From Pseudoalteromonas luteoviolacea DSM 6061 (GTDB taxonomy: Bacteria; Pseudomonadota; Gammaproteobacteria; Enterobacterales; Alteromonadaceae): DNA of 64,000 nucleotides. The stretch covers positions 1 through 64,000 of the forward strand of contig NZ_AUYB01000140.1 in NCBI RefSeq assembly GCF_001625655.1, written 5' to 3'. Below are positions 1 to 9,512 of the stretch, one piece after another; position 1 is the first letter of the stretch, and each line of letters begins with the position of its first letter. The notes under the pieces are model-generated. The model saw nothing but the letters and a program-made list of their open reading frames with translations, ran no database searches and had not been told where the DNA came from. The position numbers were made by a program, and so were the translations under genes.

Positions 1-4
1 CATC

Positions 5-98
5 GCGCATCCATGCGCTCACCTCCTCATGCTGCGAAACTTTGTTTCGGTCATTCGTCACCTTTGTGCAAAAGAACTGTACTCACTGCGTTCGCAGT
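5..98. repeat. Cluster of three short perfect hairpins at the left edge
   Basis: Three perfect inverted repeats follow one another: GCGCAT-CC-ATGCGC at 5-18, CGAAAC-TTT-GTTTCG at 35-49 and ACTGCG-TT-CGCAGT at 85-98. On the minus strand the first overlaps an ATG at 14-12 preceded by a very strong Shine-Dalgarno (complement of 19-28, GAGGAGGTGA), so a leftward gene could start here and run off the window. The hairpin density could equally mark a repetitive extragenic palindromic element. Four codons are too few to identify a gene. Nothing else is visible up to about position 190. Confidence 0.45.
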
Positions 99-279
99 CG
101 CTAACCTATTGAACTGGTGTGTGAATCTCATTGCATACCTATGGGTGTCTTCTTATTATAAAAATTAAAAGAAAAGAGCCCTTTTTAGTTTAATGCCCCT
201 ACAAATAACATGTGTTTCAATGGCTATATATATGAGACTATTATTGAGATGCATATTTAGAGAAACAGTAGGGGGCCAA

Positions 280-969
280 TTGAGTCGATTTAATGAGATT
301 TATGAAAGAGCTTGTTATCGCAAAGGTGGTGAAGCTAAATTGAGAGCGTTATTAAATGCACCGCAAAGCACGACTACACTTGCGGAATATAGTGATGACA
401 TGTGGCTTGAAGAATTTACGAGAAAAATCTTTCAATCTGGCTTCTATTGGTCTGTGGTTAATTCTAAATGGGAAGGGTTTAGAGAAGTTTTTTGGGATTT
501 CTCTATCGATAAATTGCTGTATATGTCCCCCGATATGTATGAACAAAGATCGCAAGACGAACGTATTATTCGTAATTTTAAGAAAGTGCAAAGTATTGCA
601 ATAAACTGTCATATGATTTACGAATTGCAGCAGGAACATGGCTCATTTAGCCAATTAGTGGCGCAGTGGCCGAGTAATAATATAATCGAACTGTGGCTAA
701 CACTTAAAAAAAAGGGCAATAGATTAGGTGGAAATACGGGCCCGTTTGCTTTAAGAGCGCTAGGAAAAGATACTTTTCTACTGACAAAGGATGTTGAAGC
801 TTACTTGAGAGCGCATAAAGTAATTGATGGTGGTCTACAAACTTTGAAGTCTTTGAGAGCAGCGCAATCGCATTTTAATGAACTTCAATATACCAGTGGA
901 TTGTCAATGACTGCAATAAGCCAGATTATCGCATATAGCGTTGGTGACAACGCAATTCAGAGTACCTAA
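280..969 (+). CDS. Tag-like 3-methyladenine DNA glycosylase I family protein
   Basis: Probable base-excision repair glycosylase of the helix-hairpin-helix superfamily, removing alkylated adenines from DNA. The body resembles Tag-family proteins: FNEIYERA near the start, a FQSGFYWSVVNSKWEGF segment and a late GPFALR...KDTFLLTKDV region. The open frame reaches back to ATG 193, but the first 29 residues look unrelated and have no ribosome-binding site. TTG 280 follows AGTAGGGGG closely and begins exactly where the family similarity begins, giving 229 residues. The stop abuts the selO start, so the two are probably co-transcribed. Whether it is an active Tag enzyme or a divergent relative cannot be told by eye. 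Confidence 0.72.
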   Translation: MSRFNEIYERACYRKGGEAKLRALLNAPQSTTTLAEYSDDMWLEEFTRKIFQSGFYWSVVNSKWEGFREVFWDFSIDKLLYMSPDMYEQRSQDERIIRNFKKVQSIAINCHMIYELQQEHGSFSQLVAQWPSNNIIELWLTLKKKGNRLGGNTGPFALRALGKDTFLLTKDVEAYLRAHKVIDGGLQTLKSLRAAQSHFNELQYTSGLSMTAISQIIAYSVGDNAIQST

Positions 970-2403
970 ATGATGTTTTATTCTCGTTATACTAAGTTGG
1001 GCGCAGAGTTTGCTGTACCAGCTAATCCAGAAGCCTTTGAGCAGGCAAAGTTACTGCTGTTGAACAAGGGCCTAAATACAGATATTGGCCCGACATGGGA
1101 TAATGATGAAGCACTTGGCTATCTATCGGGTCAACAAATAATAGGCAATACTGAAAGTGTTTCTCTTGCTTATTCTGGACACCAGTTTGGCCATTTTAAC
1201 CCTCTGCTAGGAGATGGCAGAGCACACCTGTTGGCATCCTTCAAAGGCTTAGATGGTAATGACTACGATATTCAGTTGAAGGGCTCTGGCGCAACTACCT
1301 TTTCACGGGGTGGAGATGGTTTGTGCGCACTCGGGCCTGCTGTGCGAGAGTTTATTATGAGTCAGGCCATGTATGGCTTAGGTGTACCGACTACACATTG
1401 CTTGGCGGTACTTTCAACGGGTAAGTCGGTATATAGACAAGGTTATTTGCCTGGTGCTTTAGTTGCGAGAATTGCTCGTAGCCATATTAGGGTGGGCTCT
1501 TTTCAGTTATTAGCACTTAGGCAAGATACTGAAGCAATGCACGAACTAATGGAATTGGCGATTTCAGATGCTTTTACAGAGATAACAGTGCAGGGCGAAG
1601 ACCGTATATTTGCCTTTTTTAATAGTGTGTGCCAAGCACAATGTGCGCTTATGCTAAAGTGGTTACAAGTTGGATTTGTTCATGGTGTTATGAACACTGA
1701 CAATACACTAGTTAATGGCGAAACAATTGATTATGGTCCTTGTGCAATGATGGAGAGCTTTTCGTTTTCTCGTGTTTACAGCTCTATTGACACTCAAGGG
1801 CGTTATGCATTTGGCCAACAACCAAATATAGCAAGCTGGAATTGCGCTCGTTTAGCTGAATCTTTACTGTTGTTATGTGACGACGAAGAGCATGCGATTA
1901 ATCGATTTTCTGAGATCCTTGCCGAATTTTCTGAATCCTTTAATCAGGGTTATAGAGCGCTTTGGCAGAAAAAACTCGGATTGCTTGGCTGGCATGATGA
2001 AGATCAAAGTTTAATCAATGAATTACTAGAGTTGATGACAAAACATCAATTGGACTATACAAATACTTTTGCATCTTTGACAGCTTACAAGTTGGGTGCA
2101 TTGCAAGAGCAATATCCAATACCCTGTGAGCTAGATGGCTGGTTAAGAATATGGTTAGAGCGCACAGCGAAGTATTCATCCGAAGCTATGCTTGAAACAA
2201 TGCAGGTGGTTAATCCTGCGATTATTCCACGCAATGAGCTCGTTGAAGAGGTTATTAGAGAGTATTATCAAGTGGGTACAAGTCACCAGTTAAATGAGTG
2301 GCTGGAAGCCTTAAACAAACCATATGAATATCGCAGTTACCCACCAAAGTGGCTAACACCTCAGTCAAATACAACACATTATCAGACATTCTGTGGTACT
2401 TAA
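970..2403 (+). CDS. selO: Protein adenylyltransferase SelO (YdiU family)
   Basis: Pseudokinase-fold enzyme that transfers AMP from ATP to Ser, Thr or Tyr of target proteins, linked to redox homeostasis in the family. The 477 residues match the usual length (about 480). Hallmarks are the SGHQFGHFNPLLGDGRAHLL region near residues 69-88, GFVHGVMNTDNT near 236 and DYGPCAMMESF near 256, followed by SSIDTQGRYAFGQQPNIASWN. ATG 970 directly follows the glycosylase stop; a second ATG is at 973. The ribosome-binding site is weak, consistent with translation coupled to the upstream gene. Identification is firm; the substrates here are unknown. Confidence 0.93.
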   Translation: MMFYSRYTKLGAEFAVPANPEAFEQAKLLLLNKGLNTDIGPTWDNDEALGYLSGQQIIGNTESVSLAYSGHQFGHFNPLLGDGRAHLLASFKGLDGNDYDIQLKGSGATTFSRGGDGLCALGPAVREFIMSQAMYGLGVPTTHCLAVLSTGKSVYRQGYLPGALVARIARSHIRVGSFQLLALRQDTEAMHELMELAISDAFTEITVQGEDRIFAFFNSVCQAQCALMLKWLQVGFVHGVMNTDNTLVNGETIDYGPCAMMESFSFSRVYSSIDTQGRYAFGQQPNIASWNCARLAESLLLLCDDEEHAINRFSEILAEFSESFNQGYRALWQKKLGLLGWHDEDQSLINELLELMTKHQLDYTNTFASLTAYKLGALQEQYPIPCELDGWLRIWLERTAKYSSEAMLETMQVVNPAIIPRNELVEEVIREYYQVGTSHQLNEWLEALNKPYEYRSYPPKWLTPQSNTTHYQTFCGT

Positions 2404-2418
2404 TTTTTGAGAGAAGTT

Positions 2419-4197
2419 ATGACGGGACCATTAACGTGGAAGGAAATACAAAAACAAGTAATCGCGCATAAAAAACCGTTGATCTTGGCTCATTTTATTG
2501 CGTTGTTAGCTGCATTGGTCAGTGTGCCTATTCCCTTAATGATGCCTTTGTTAGTGGATGAGGTATTGTTAGAGAAGCCTGGCATTGCCGTGGACGTAAT
2601 GAATCAGTTATTACCATCAGACTGGCATGGTCCAACAGGCTATATTCTCGCTATCTTAGGTGCTGTAATGCTAATGCGAATTGGTGCCTTATTACTTGGT
2701 GTTGCTCAATCACGTCAATTTACAATTATTGGTAAGGACGTGTCCTTACAGATCCGTGAACGACTATTAAACCATTTATCGCGGGTACAACTACGAGAAT
2801 TTGAGACTAAGGGAGGTGCTGCGATCAGCTCGCGATGTGTCACTGACATAGAAACTCTTGATGGGTTTATAAGTCAGACAATGTCGCGCTTTTTGATTGG
2901 TCTTTTGACTATCATAGGCACGGGGATCGTGCTGTTATGGATAGATCTCACACTCGGGTTAATTATCCTAACACTCAATCCCGCGGTAATATATTTCTCC
3001 CGACAATTTGGTAAACAAGTTAAACACCTCACTAAAAAGAAAAACAGCGCATTTGAAGCGTTTCAAACAGCACTTGTTGAGACTTTAGACGCGATAGCAC
3101 AATTGAAGGCAATGCGAAGAGAGCATGGTTACTTTGACAATGTTATGAGCGCAGCCAAAGACCTTCGATACTATTCCGTTCAATCTCAGTGGAAAACGGA
3201 TGCAGTAAACCGTTTAAGTTTCACTGTATTCTTACTTGGCTTTGAGGTGTTCAGGGCTATAGCGATGCTTATGGTGGTGTTTTCTGGACTCTCCGTCGGG
3301 CAGATATTTGCCGTATTTGGCTATCTTTGGTTTATGATGGGACCTGTTCAGGAGATTTTAAGTATTCAATACTCATATTACAGTGCATCAGGCGCGTTGC
3401 AGCGGCTAAATCAGGTGCTTGAGTATGAGACTGAACCTGTGGCTCCCAATACTAAAACAACAGCTTTTGAAGCGCAGCAAGTGGGGATTGAATTTAAAAA
3501 CGTGAGCTTTTCTTATCATGATGGACAACAAATATTGCATGACGTCAGCATGTCTATTCCACAGGGTAAAAAGGTCGCGTTGGTTGCCGTGTCTGGGGGC
3601 GGAAAGTCTACGCTGGTACAGTTATTACTTGGCCTGTATCACAAATCTCAGGGCAATATTCTAATTAATGATGTACCAGTTGAAGAGATTGGTTACGACA
3701 GAGTCCGTGAACATGTTGTGACGGTGTTGCAGCAGCCTATATTGTTTAACGCCACTATTCGGGAAAATCTAAGCTTAGGCCGTGAGTGCACAGATGAACA
3801 ACTCTGGGGGGCATTAGAGATTGCAGAGCTGGCTGATAATGTAAAAGAGATGGAAGGTCAATTAGAAGCAATTGTTGGTCGCAATGGAGTGAGACTATCC
3901 GGGGGGCAGAAGCAGCGGTTAGCAATTGCAAGAATGGTTGCAGCTAACCCTAAAGTCGTGGTTTTAGATGAAGCGACTTCGGCACTGGATGTGGAAACGG
4001 AAGCGCGGATCCATAAAAATCTCAATCAGTTCTTACAAGGTCGCACGACTTTAATAATTGCACATAGACTGAGTGCAATACGTCAAGCAGATATCATATA
4101 TGTGCTAGATGATGGCAAGGTAACGCAGTCAGGAGATCATAGAACACTGGTGGAAGAGGATGGATTATACCAAGTACTATTCGGTCACCAAGGCTAA
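2419..4197 (+). CDS. ABC transporter, fused permease and ATPase (exporter type)
   Basis: Inner-membrane ABC exporter half-transporter, expected to work as a homodimer. The N-terminal half has six hydrophobic segments (about residues 20-310). The C-terminal nucleotide-binding domain has Walker A AVSGGGKST near residue 396, signature LSGGQKQR, Walker B VVVLDEATSALD and an H-loop IIAHRLS. The first Walker A residue is Ala rather than Gly. There is no N-terminal C39 peptidase domain, so nothing suggests leader-peptide processing. ATG 2419 is preferred over TTG 2407 because GAGAGAAG lies just ahead of it. It follows selO by 15 bases. The substrate cannot be inferred; lipid, peptide or drug export are all possible. 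Confidence 0.88.
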   Translation: MTGPLTWKEIQKQVIAHKKPLILAHFIALLAALVSVPIPLMMPLLVDEVLLEKPGIAVDVMNQLLPSDWHGPTGYILAILGAVMLMRIGALLLGVAQSRQFTIIGKDVSLQIRERLLNHLSRVQLREFETKGGAAISSRCVTDIETLDGFISQTMSRFLIGLLTIIGTGIVLLWIDLTLGLIILTLNPAVIYFSRQFGKQVKHLTKKKNSAFEAFQTALVETLDAIAQLKAMRREHGYFDNVMSAAKDLRYYSVQSQWKTDAVNRLSFTVFLLGFEVFRAIAMLMVVFSGLSVGQIFAVFGYLWFMMGPVQEILSIQYSYYSASGALQRLNQVLEYETEPVAPNTKTTAFEAQQVGIEFKNVSFSYHDGQQILHDVSMSIPQGKKVALVAVSGGGKSTLVQLLLGLYHKSQGNILINDVPVEEIGYDRVREHVVTVLQQPILFNATIRENLSLGRECTDEQLWGALEIAELADNVKEMEGQLEAIVGRNGVRLSGGQKQRLAIARMVAANPKVVVLDEATSALDVETEARIHKNLNQFLQGRTTLIIAHRLSAIRQADIIYVLDDGKVTQSGDHRTLVEEDGLYQVLFGHQG

Positions 4198-4302
4198 AAA
4201 TATAATTAAAAATACTTATCTAGTGTTAAGTAATTATTAAGTCATCGACTACTATTATGTGGGCATCAAATTAAAAAAGTCTAAATTTTAGAGGGAATAA
4301 AC

Positions 4303-5361
4303 ATGAAACTTAAGATGCTAAGCATAGTTGTAGCGATGGCTACTGTGTCTTCTTTACATGCCAGCGAGATTGAAGAAGGTGTTTACTTAGGTGTATTTGG
4401 CGACTATTACGATGCAAGTTGGGAAAACATCAGAGGTGTTGGTAATGGTGGGGTCGGTATAGATAACTCCACTGGCTGGGGGGCAGAGTTAGGTTATCGA
4501 TTCAATAAGTATTGGAGCGCGCGTATTGAGTATGCAGATCTGGACTTTGACCTTGAAGGAGCTGGAAGCGGCTCAGTAGATGGTGACCGACTGGGTATTG
4601 ATGGTCTTTATCATTTTGATGGTGGTCCGTTTTATGCGCTGGCAGGTTTAAAGTCTATTGATGTCTTTGATAGTAATTTATTTGCTAATGCTGGTGTGGG
4701 CTATCGCCACCATTTTACTGATAATTTTGCCGCGAATTTTGAAACCGCTATTTATCAAGGTTTAGAGAGGGGTTATACAGATGTTGGTGCGAAACTGGGC
4801 ATCAATTATATGTTTGGCGGCACAACAAGTAGCCCTAAAAAGGTAGAGCCTGCGCCGCAACCTACACCGCAGCCAGCTGTTGTTGCAGCACCTAAAGACA
4901 GCGACAAAGATGGTGTACTGGATAAGAATGATCGATGTGCGAATACACCAATGAGTGATGCCGTTGATGCTAAGGGATGTAGTTTATATGAAGACAAAGA
5001 AGTCACAGTAAGCCTTCTAGTCAGGTTCCCTAACAACAATTCACAAGTATCTCAGCAGTATTTAAATGACATCAGTGCTGTTGTTGACTTTTTAAATGCT
5101 CATCCTGAAACCTCAGTGGTATTAGAAGGACATACTTCTAGTCTCGGCAAAGCTGATTACAATATGTGGCTTTCTAAAAAGCGCGCAGACTCAGTAGCTA
5201 AGCAGTTGGTGGATAAAGGTATTGATGCATCTAGAATCTCTACTGTGGGTTATGGTGAAGAGCGTTTATTGGATAGCCGTAATACACAAGAAGCACATAC
5301 TGCAAACCGACGTGTAGAAGCAAAAGTAATCTCGGTTGAACGCGTTAAAGTAAAGCGTTAA
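4303..5361 (+). CDS. OmpA-family outer membrane protein with thrombospondin type 3 repeat
   Basis: Outer-membrane protein anchoring the envelope to peptidoglycan. A Sec signal peptide (cleavage near LHA/SE, residue 20) precedes an eight-stranded-barrel-like region (about 25-170). A proline/alanine hinge follows, then one calcium-binding TSP3-type repeat (DSDKDGVLDKNDRC, near 199-212). The C-terminal OmpA-like domain (about 235-350) carries LEGHTSSLG and the NRRVEA end that bind diaminopimelate-containing peptidoglycan. The start has a good GAGGG ribosome-binding site. It appears monocistronic, with its own upstream region and a hairpin after the stop. Confidence 0.9.
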   Translation: MKLKMLSIVVAMATVSSLHASEIEEGVYLGVFGDYYDASWENIRGVGNGGVGIDNSTGWGAELGYRFNKYWSARIEYADLDFDLEGAGSGSVDGDRLGIDGLYHFDGGPFYALAGLKSIDVFDSNLFANAGVGYRHHFTDNFAANFETAIYQGLERGYTDVGAKLGINYMFGGTTSSPKKVEPAPQPTPQPAVVAAPKDSDKDGVLDKNDRCANTPMSDAVDAKGCSLYEDKEVTVSLLVRFPNNNSQVSQQYLNDISAVVDFLNAHPETSVVLEGHTSSLGKADYNMWLSKKRADSVAKQLVDKGIDASRISTVGYGEERLLDSRNTQEAHTANRRVEAKVISVERVKVKR

Positions 5362-5374
5362 TAACTAATTATTG

Positions 5375-5399
5375 GCTGAGCTCACTTTGTGAGTTCAGC
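5375..5399 (+). terminator. Hairpin after the ompA-like gene
   Basis: An 11-base stem (GCTGAGCTCAC / GTGAGTTCAGC, one G-U pair) with a TTT loop lies 14 bases after the stop. No uridine run follows, so it may act as a 3' stabiliser or as a weak terminator. The rest of the gap to 5600 is AT-rich without further recognisable sites. Confidence 0.5.
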
Positions 5400-5614
5400 T
5401 ATAAATGCAAAAATCACAACATTCATTCACGCCGCTTTAGCATTTTCCTATATACATTCATTTTATTTATAACCAGTATCGACTCCAATCCAACTTGCAA
5501 GATTTTCATCTAATTACAAAGCTCATATAATCAATTGGTCAGAATAAAAAATAAGCAGTTATAAATCTAAATACTAAAATGCTTATTAAAACACGTCACC
5601 AAGAGGATAAAACC

Positions 5615-8212
5615 GTGCTTCAAGAGTATCGTAATCACGTAGAAGAGCGTGCAGCGCAAGGGATTGTTCCCAAACCATTAGATGCACAGCAAACCGCAGA
5701 ATTGATTGAGCTACTTAAAGCTCCCCCTGCAGGAGAAGAAGAATTCATAGTAGACTTGTTGGTCAACCGGGTTCCGCCCGGGGTGGATGATGCGGCTTAT
5801 GTTAAAGCCAGCTTTTTGGCTGCTATAGCAAAAGGGGAAACAGCATCACCACTCATTACGAAAGCCTATGCCGCGGAGTTATTGGGAACGATGCTCGGCG
5901 GCTATAATATTGCGCCGATGATTGAGCTGCTCGATGATACGGATTTAGCCCCCATAGTCGCAAAAGGACTATCTCATACGTTGTTAATGTTTGATGCATT
6001 TTATGATGTAGAGGACAAGGCGCGACGGGGCAACAAGCATGCCAAGCAAGTCATTTCCTCTTGGGCTGCCGCAGAGTGGTTTAGCGAAAAACCAGCAGTA
6101 CCTAATAAGATTTCAGTGACGGTTTTCAAAGTCACGGGTGAGACAAATACTGATGACTTGTCGCCAGCTCCCGATGCGTGGTCTCGCCCAGATATTCCCC
6201 TGCATGCCTTAGCAATGCTCAAGAATGAAAGAGAGGGGATCAGCCCACAGCAGCATGGTGAAATTGGGCCTATATCGCAGTTAGAAGCACTGAAGAGTAA
6301 AGGGCTACCATTAGCTTATGTAGGAGATGTTGTGGGCACCGGCTCATCTCGTAAATCAGCTACAAATTCAGTGCTTTGGTTCATGGGGGATGACATACCT
6401 TATGTACCAAACAAGCGTGTTGGTGGAGTTTGTCTTGGAGGGAAAATCGCGCCTATTTTCTTTAATACGATGGAAGATTCAGGTGCACTACCAATCGAAT
6501 TGCCTGTTGATCAATTGGCCATGGGCGATCAAATCGACATCTATCCTTATGAAGGAGTGGTTAAGCGCTTTGGTACGGATGAAGTGCTTTGTACATTTAG
6601 TTTAAAGTCAGAAGTAATATTAGATGAAGTTCAAGCTGGAGGACGGATCCCGCTTATTATTGGTCGTGGATTAACAGACAAAGCACGCGCTTCACTTGGT
6701 TTAGAACAAGAGACAATATTCCGCAAACCAGTGAAAGCAAGTGATACAGGTAAAGGCTACACGCTTGCGCAAAAAATGGTTGGCAAAGCATGTGGGGTTG
6801 ATGGGATTCGCCCTGGACAATATTGTGAACCTAAAATGACTACCGTTGGGTCGCAAGACACCACAGGCCCGATGACGCGTGATGAGCTGAAAGATTTAGC
6901 CTGCTTGGGCTTTTCCGCCGATTTGACTATGCAGTCATTTTGCCACACTTCTGCTTACCCCAAACCAATTGATGTTAACACCCATCATACTTTACCAGAC
7001 TTTATGATGAACCGTGGTGGAGTCTCATTACGACCGGGAGATGGCGTTATTCACTCATGGCTCAATCGCATGTTGCTTCCAGACACAGTCGGAACGGGTG
7101 GAGACTCGCATACTCGTTTTCCATTGGGGATCTCATTTCCTGCAGGCTCCGGCGCAGTCGCCTTTGCAGCTGCAACAGGGGTTATGCCACTTGATATGCC
7201 AGAGTCAATTTTGGTCCGTTTTAATGGTGAAATGCAGCCTGGGATTACGCTGCGAGACTTAGTTCATGCCATTCCTTTTTACGCGATTAAACAAGGTTTA
7301 CTTACAGTAGAGAAAAAAGGGAAAGTGAATGAGTTCTCCGGGCGAATTTTAGAAATAGAAGGTGTTGAACATTTAACTGTTGAGCAGGCATTTGAATTAT
7401 CAGATGCATCCGCTGAGCGCTCTGCAGCAGGTTGTACCGTGAAGTTGTCACAATCCTCGGTAAAAGAGTATTTGAATTCAAATATTGTGATGCTTAAGTG
7501 GATGATATCTGAGGGATATGGGGATGTCCGCACTATTGAGCGGCGTATCGCTAAAATGCAAGACTGGCTCGAAAATCCACAGCTAATGGTTGCAGACAAA
7601 GACGCAGAGTACGCACATATTATCGACATCGACCTCAGTGAAATCAAAGAACCTATCTTGTGTGCACCAAACGATCCGGATGATGCGCGGCTACTCTCAA
7701 CGGTGCAAGGAGAGGCAATTGACGAGGTGTTCATTGGTTCTTGTATGACTAATATTGGGCACTTTAGAGCTGCGGGCAAGCTATTGGATGGGTTCAAAGG
7801 GCAATTGCCGACCCGTATGTGGATAGCACCACCTACGAAAATGGACCAAGATCAGTTAACTGATGAGGGTTACTATGGCATCTATGGTCGTGTTGGTGCG
7901 CGTATAGAAACACCGGGGTGCTCACTTTGCATGGGAAACCAGGCTAGGGTTGCCGATTTAGCTACTGTCGTATCTACTTCAACTCGCAATTTCCCAAATA
8001 GACTTGGCACGGGTGCCAATGTATTTCTTGCATCTGCTGAACTTGCGGCGGTTGCGGCAATTATTGGTCGATTGCCGACACCAGATGAATATCAGGAGTA
8101 TGCGACTAAGATCAATGCGACAGCAGCAGATACATACCGATACCTGAATTTCCATCACATGCCTCAATACACTAAAAAAGCTGACAGCGTCATCATTCAG
8201 CAAGCCGTTTAG
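5615..8212 (+). CDS. acnB: Aconitate hydratase B (bifunctional aconitase / 2-methylisocitrate dehydratase)
   Basis: Cytosolic TCA-cycle enzyme interconverting citrate and isocitrate through a [4Fe-4S] cluster; AcnB can also serve the methylcitrate cycle and bind mRNA as apo-protein. The start is GTG 5615, with AAGAGGA seven bases upstream, rather than ATG 5579. This gives 865 residues beginning MLQEYRNHVEERAA, the length of the E. coli protein. With this numbering the cluster ligands are Cys710 (GSCMTN) and Cys769/Cys772 (GCSLCMGN), the E. coli positions. The order is HEAT-like domain, swivel domain, then catalytic domains, as in AcnB and unlike AcnA. It is monocistronic with a clear terminator. 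Confidence 0.97.
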   Translation: MLQEYRNHVEERAAQGIVPKPLDAQQTAELIELLKAPPAGEEEFIVDLLVNRVPPGVDDAAYVKASFLAAIAKGETASPLITKAYAAELLGTMLGGYNIAPMIELLDDTDLAPIVAKGLSHTLLMFDAFYDVEDKARRGNKHAKQVISSWAAAEWFSEKPAVPNKISVTVFKVTGETNTDDLSPAPDAWSRPDIPLHALAMLKNEREGISPQQHGEIGPISQLEALKSKGLPLAYVGDVVGTGSSRKSATNSVLWFMGDDIPYVPNKRVGGVCLGGKIAPIFFNTMEDSGALPIELPVDQLAMGDQIDIYPYEGVVKRFGTDEVLCTFSLKSEVILDEVQAGGRIPLIIGRGLTDKARASLGLEQETIFRKPVKASDTGKGYTLAQKMVGKACGVDGIRPGQYCEPKMTTVGSQDTTGPMTRDELKDLACLGFSADLTMQSFCHTSAYPKPIDVNTHHTLPDFMMNRGGVSLRPGDGVIHSWLNRMLLPDTVGTGGDSHTRFPLGISFPAGSGAVAFAAATGVMPLDMPESILVRFNGEMQPGITLRDLVHAIPFYAIKQGLLTVEKKGKVNEFSGRILEIEGVEHLTVEQAFELSDASAERSAAGCTVKLSQSSVKEYLNSNIVMLKWMISEGYGDVRTIERRIAKMQDWLENPQLMVADKDAEYAHIIDIDLSEIKEPILCAPNDPDDARLLSTVQGEAIDEVFIGSCMTNIGHFRAAGKLLDGFKGQLPTRMWIAPPTKMDQDQLTDEGYYGIYGRVGARIETPGCSLCMGNQARVADLATVVSTSTRNFPNRLGTGANVFLASAELAAVAAIIGRLPTPDEYQEYATKINATAADTYRYLNFHHMPQYTKKADSVIIQQAV

Positions 8213-8223
8213 CTACTCTCTTT

Positions 8224-8248
8224 AAAAGCCAACTTTATGTTGGCTTTT
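8224..8248 (+). terminator. Rho-independent terminator of acnB
   Basis: A ten-base perfect stem AAAAGCCAAC / GTTGGCTTTT with loop TTTAT ends in a T run 12 bases after the acnB stop. The flanking A and T runs could make it work in both directions. The following gap to 8564 (about 315 bases) holds no recognisable gene. Confidence 0.85.
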
Positions 8249-8564
8249 CAGCAGCTTTGCTATTGCTATATGGCCTGTGCTGGTAATTTTCTAGATATAT
8301 TCACCTGCCTTTGAAAGTATTCTATGTCCTTGACTATAAAGAGGTCTGTACTACTGTTTATAAATAATCAGTGGAGTTATTTGGCGTGCTTTATTGGACT
8401 TGTATTGCGACGTTTATTGGCGATGTGTTGATACCTTGTTGAGGGTTGTTGTCATTGTGCATTTCATGCAATGGTGTGAGTCTTATTGAAGCAGTAAACT
8501 TGTAAGCAAGGGGAGGTGAGTAGTGCCTTGCGATACACAATCATCATGTTATCGGGGAAAGGCA

Positions 8565-9512
8565 ATGAAAAATACGCTCGCTTTAGTAGGGATCCTGAGT
8601 AGTTGCAATGCACTGGCAGCACCGCTGCCATCTTTTAGTGAAATACGTCTTGGCTTTGAAACTATTGACTACAATGAGTCCCTACAAGACGTAGCCGGCT
8701 TTGGTCAGCTGTCGCAGTCAATATCAGTAACCAACCCAGCCGTGAGGCAGCTCTCATATACCGGTGTGGATGACGATTGGGGGTTTTATATAGGGAGCGC
8801 CGCAACTATCTCTACGGAAATAGACACCGAAACTTGGTCATTGAGAAACTTTGGGGCTATTCAGCAAAATGACTTTAAGGTTAAAGCCAATGAATTAGCG
8901 TTCACGGCTGCTTACAACTATCAAAGAGCCATACAGCTTACTTTTGGGATGAAGATCTTTACATCAAGCTTTACTCGTTCAAATTTTCGTTTTGTAAATC
9001 CTGGCGCAACAGATTTTGATAATGCGCTGAAAGCGTTACCAAGAGATGAAGGCGATCCTGTCCCTCGTTTTGACTTGCCTGGTCAAGCAAAAGATGGTGA
9101 TGATGTTCTACAGAATAACCCAGCCTCTTTAGTGCCTGTAATTTCAGTTACAGAAGATCAAATGGGGTTGCTTGCCACTGTTGGTGCGCGTTATGACAGC
9201 AAGCTTACTCAACCGAATGAAACCGTCAGCTGGTATGTTGAGGGAGAATTAAGCACACCAGTGTATAGCCGCATTCAAAATACACAGTTTGAGACAACAA
9301 CATTGACAGAAAACTTTAACGGCTGGGGGGTCATGGCGAGAGCTGGGGTAAGATATCACTTAGTGGAGCATATTGCGGTGATGGTTGGTGTAGATGCTTA
9401 CTATAAAGAGCGAGATACAGTCACAGAAGAAGTAAATGGCCGACGTTTGCGTGTTCCTGAAATAGAGTATACTAATGTTTCACTGACCGCAGGACTACAA
9501 TGGAGCTATTAA
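8565..9512 (+). CDS. Predicted outer-membrane beta-barrel protein
   Basis: I do not recognise a named family. A signal peptide (MKNTLALVGILSSCNALAA, cleaved before PLPSF) is followed by about 295 residues of alternating, aromatic-rich strands ending in Trp-Ser-Tyr, the aromatic end typical of outer-membrane barrels. Glycine/aromatic strand pairs near the end (ARAGVRYHL, VMVGVDAYY) fit this. ATG 8565 has AAAGG upstream. An in-frame GTG at 8523 has an even stronger site (GGAGGTGA) but would put 14 residues before the signal peptide. It overlaps the next, lipoprotein gene, so the two products probably act together in the outer membrane. Confidence 0.65.
   Translation: MKNTLALVGILSSCNALAAPLPSFSEIRLGFETIDYNESLQDVAGFGQLSQSISVTNPAVRQLSYTGVDDDWGFYIGSAATISTEIDTETWSLRNFGAIQQNDFKVKANELAFTAAYNYQRAIQLTFGMKIFTSSFTRSNFRFVNPGATDFDNALKALPRDEGDPVPRFDLPGQAKDGDDVLQNNPASLVPVISVTEDQMGLLATVGARYDSKLTQPNETVSWYVEGELSTPVYSRIQNTQFETTTLTENFNGWGVMARAGVRYHLVEHIAVMVGVDAYYKERDTVTEEVNGRRLRVPEIEYTNVSLTAGLQWSY

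Noticed and set aside
2419..4197. ABC exporter as the dedicated processor of the GG-leader peptide
   Set aside because: No N-terminal C39 peptidase domain, and it is 8.7 kb away in another transcription unit.
5579..5614. ATG 5579 as the acnB start
   Set aside because: No ribosome-binding site; GTG 5615 has AAGAGGA and places the cluster cysteines at the E. coli numbers.
7279..7797. 172-codon open frame antisense to acnB
   Set aside because: Lies wholly inside acnB on the opposite strand, has no ribosome-binding site or recognisable domain; a shadow frame.
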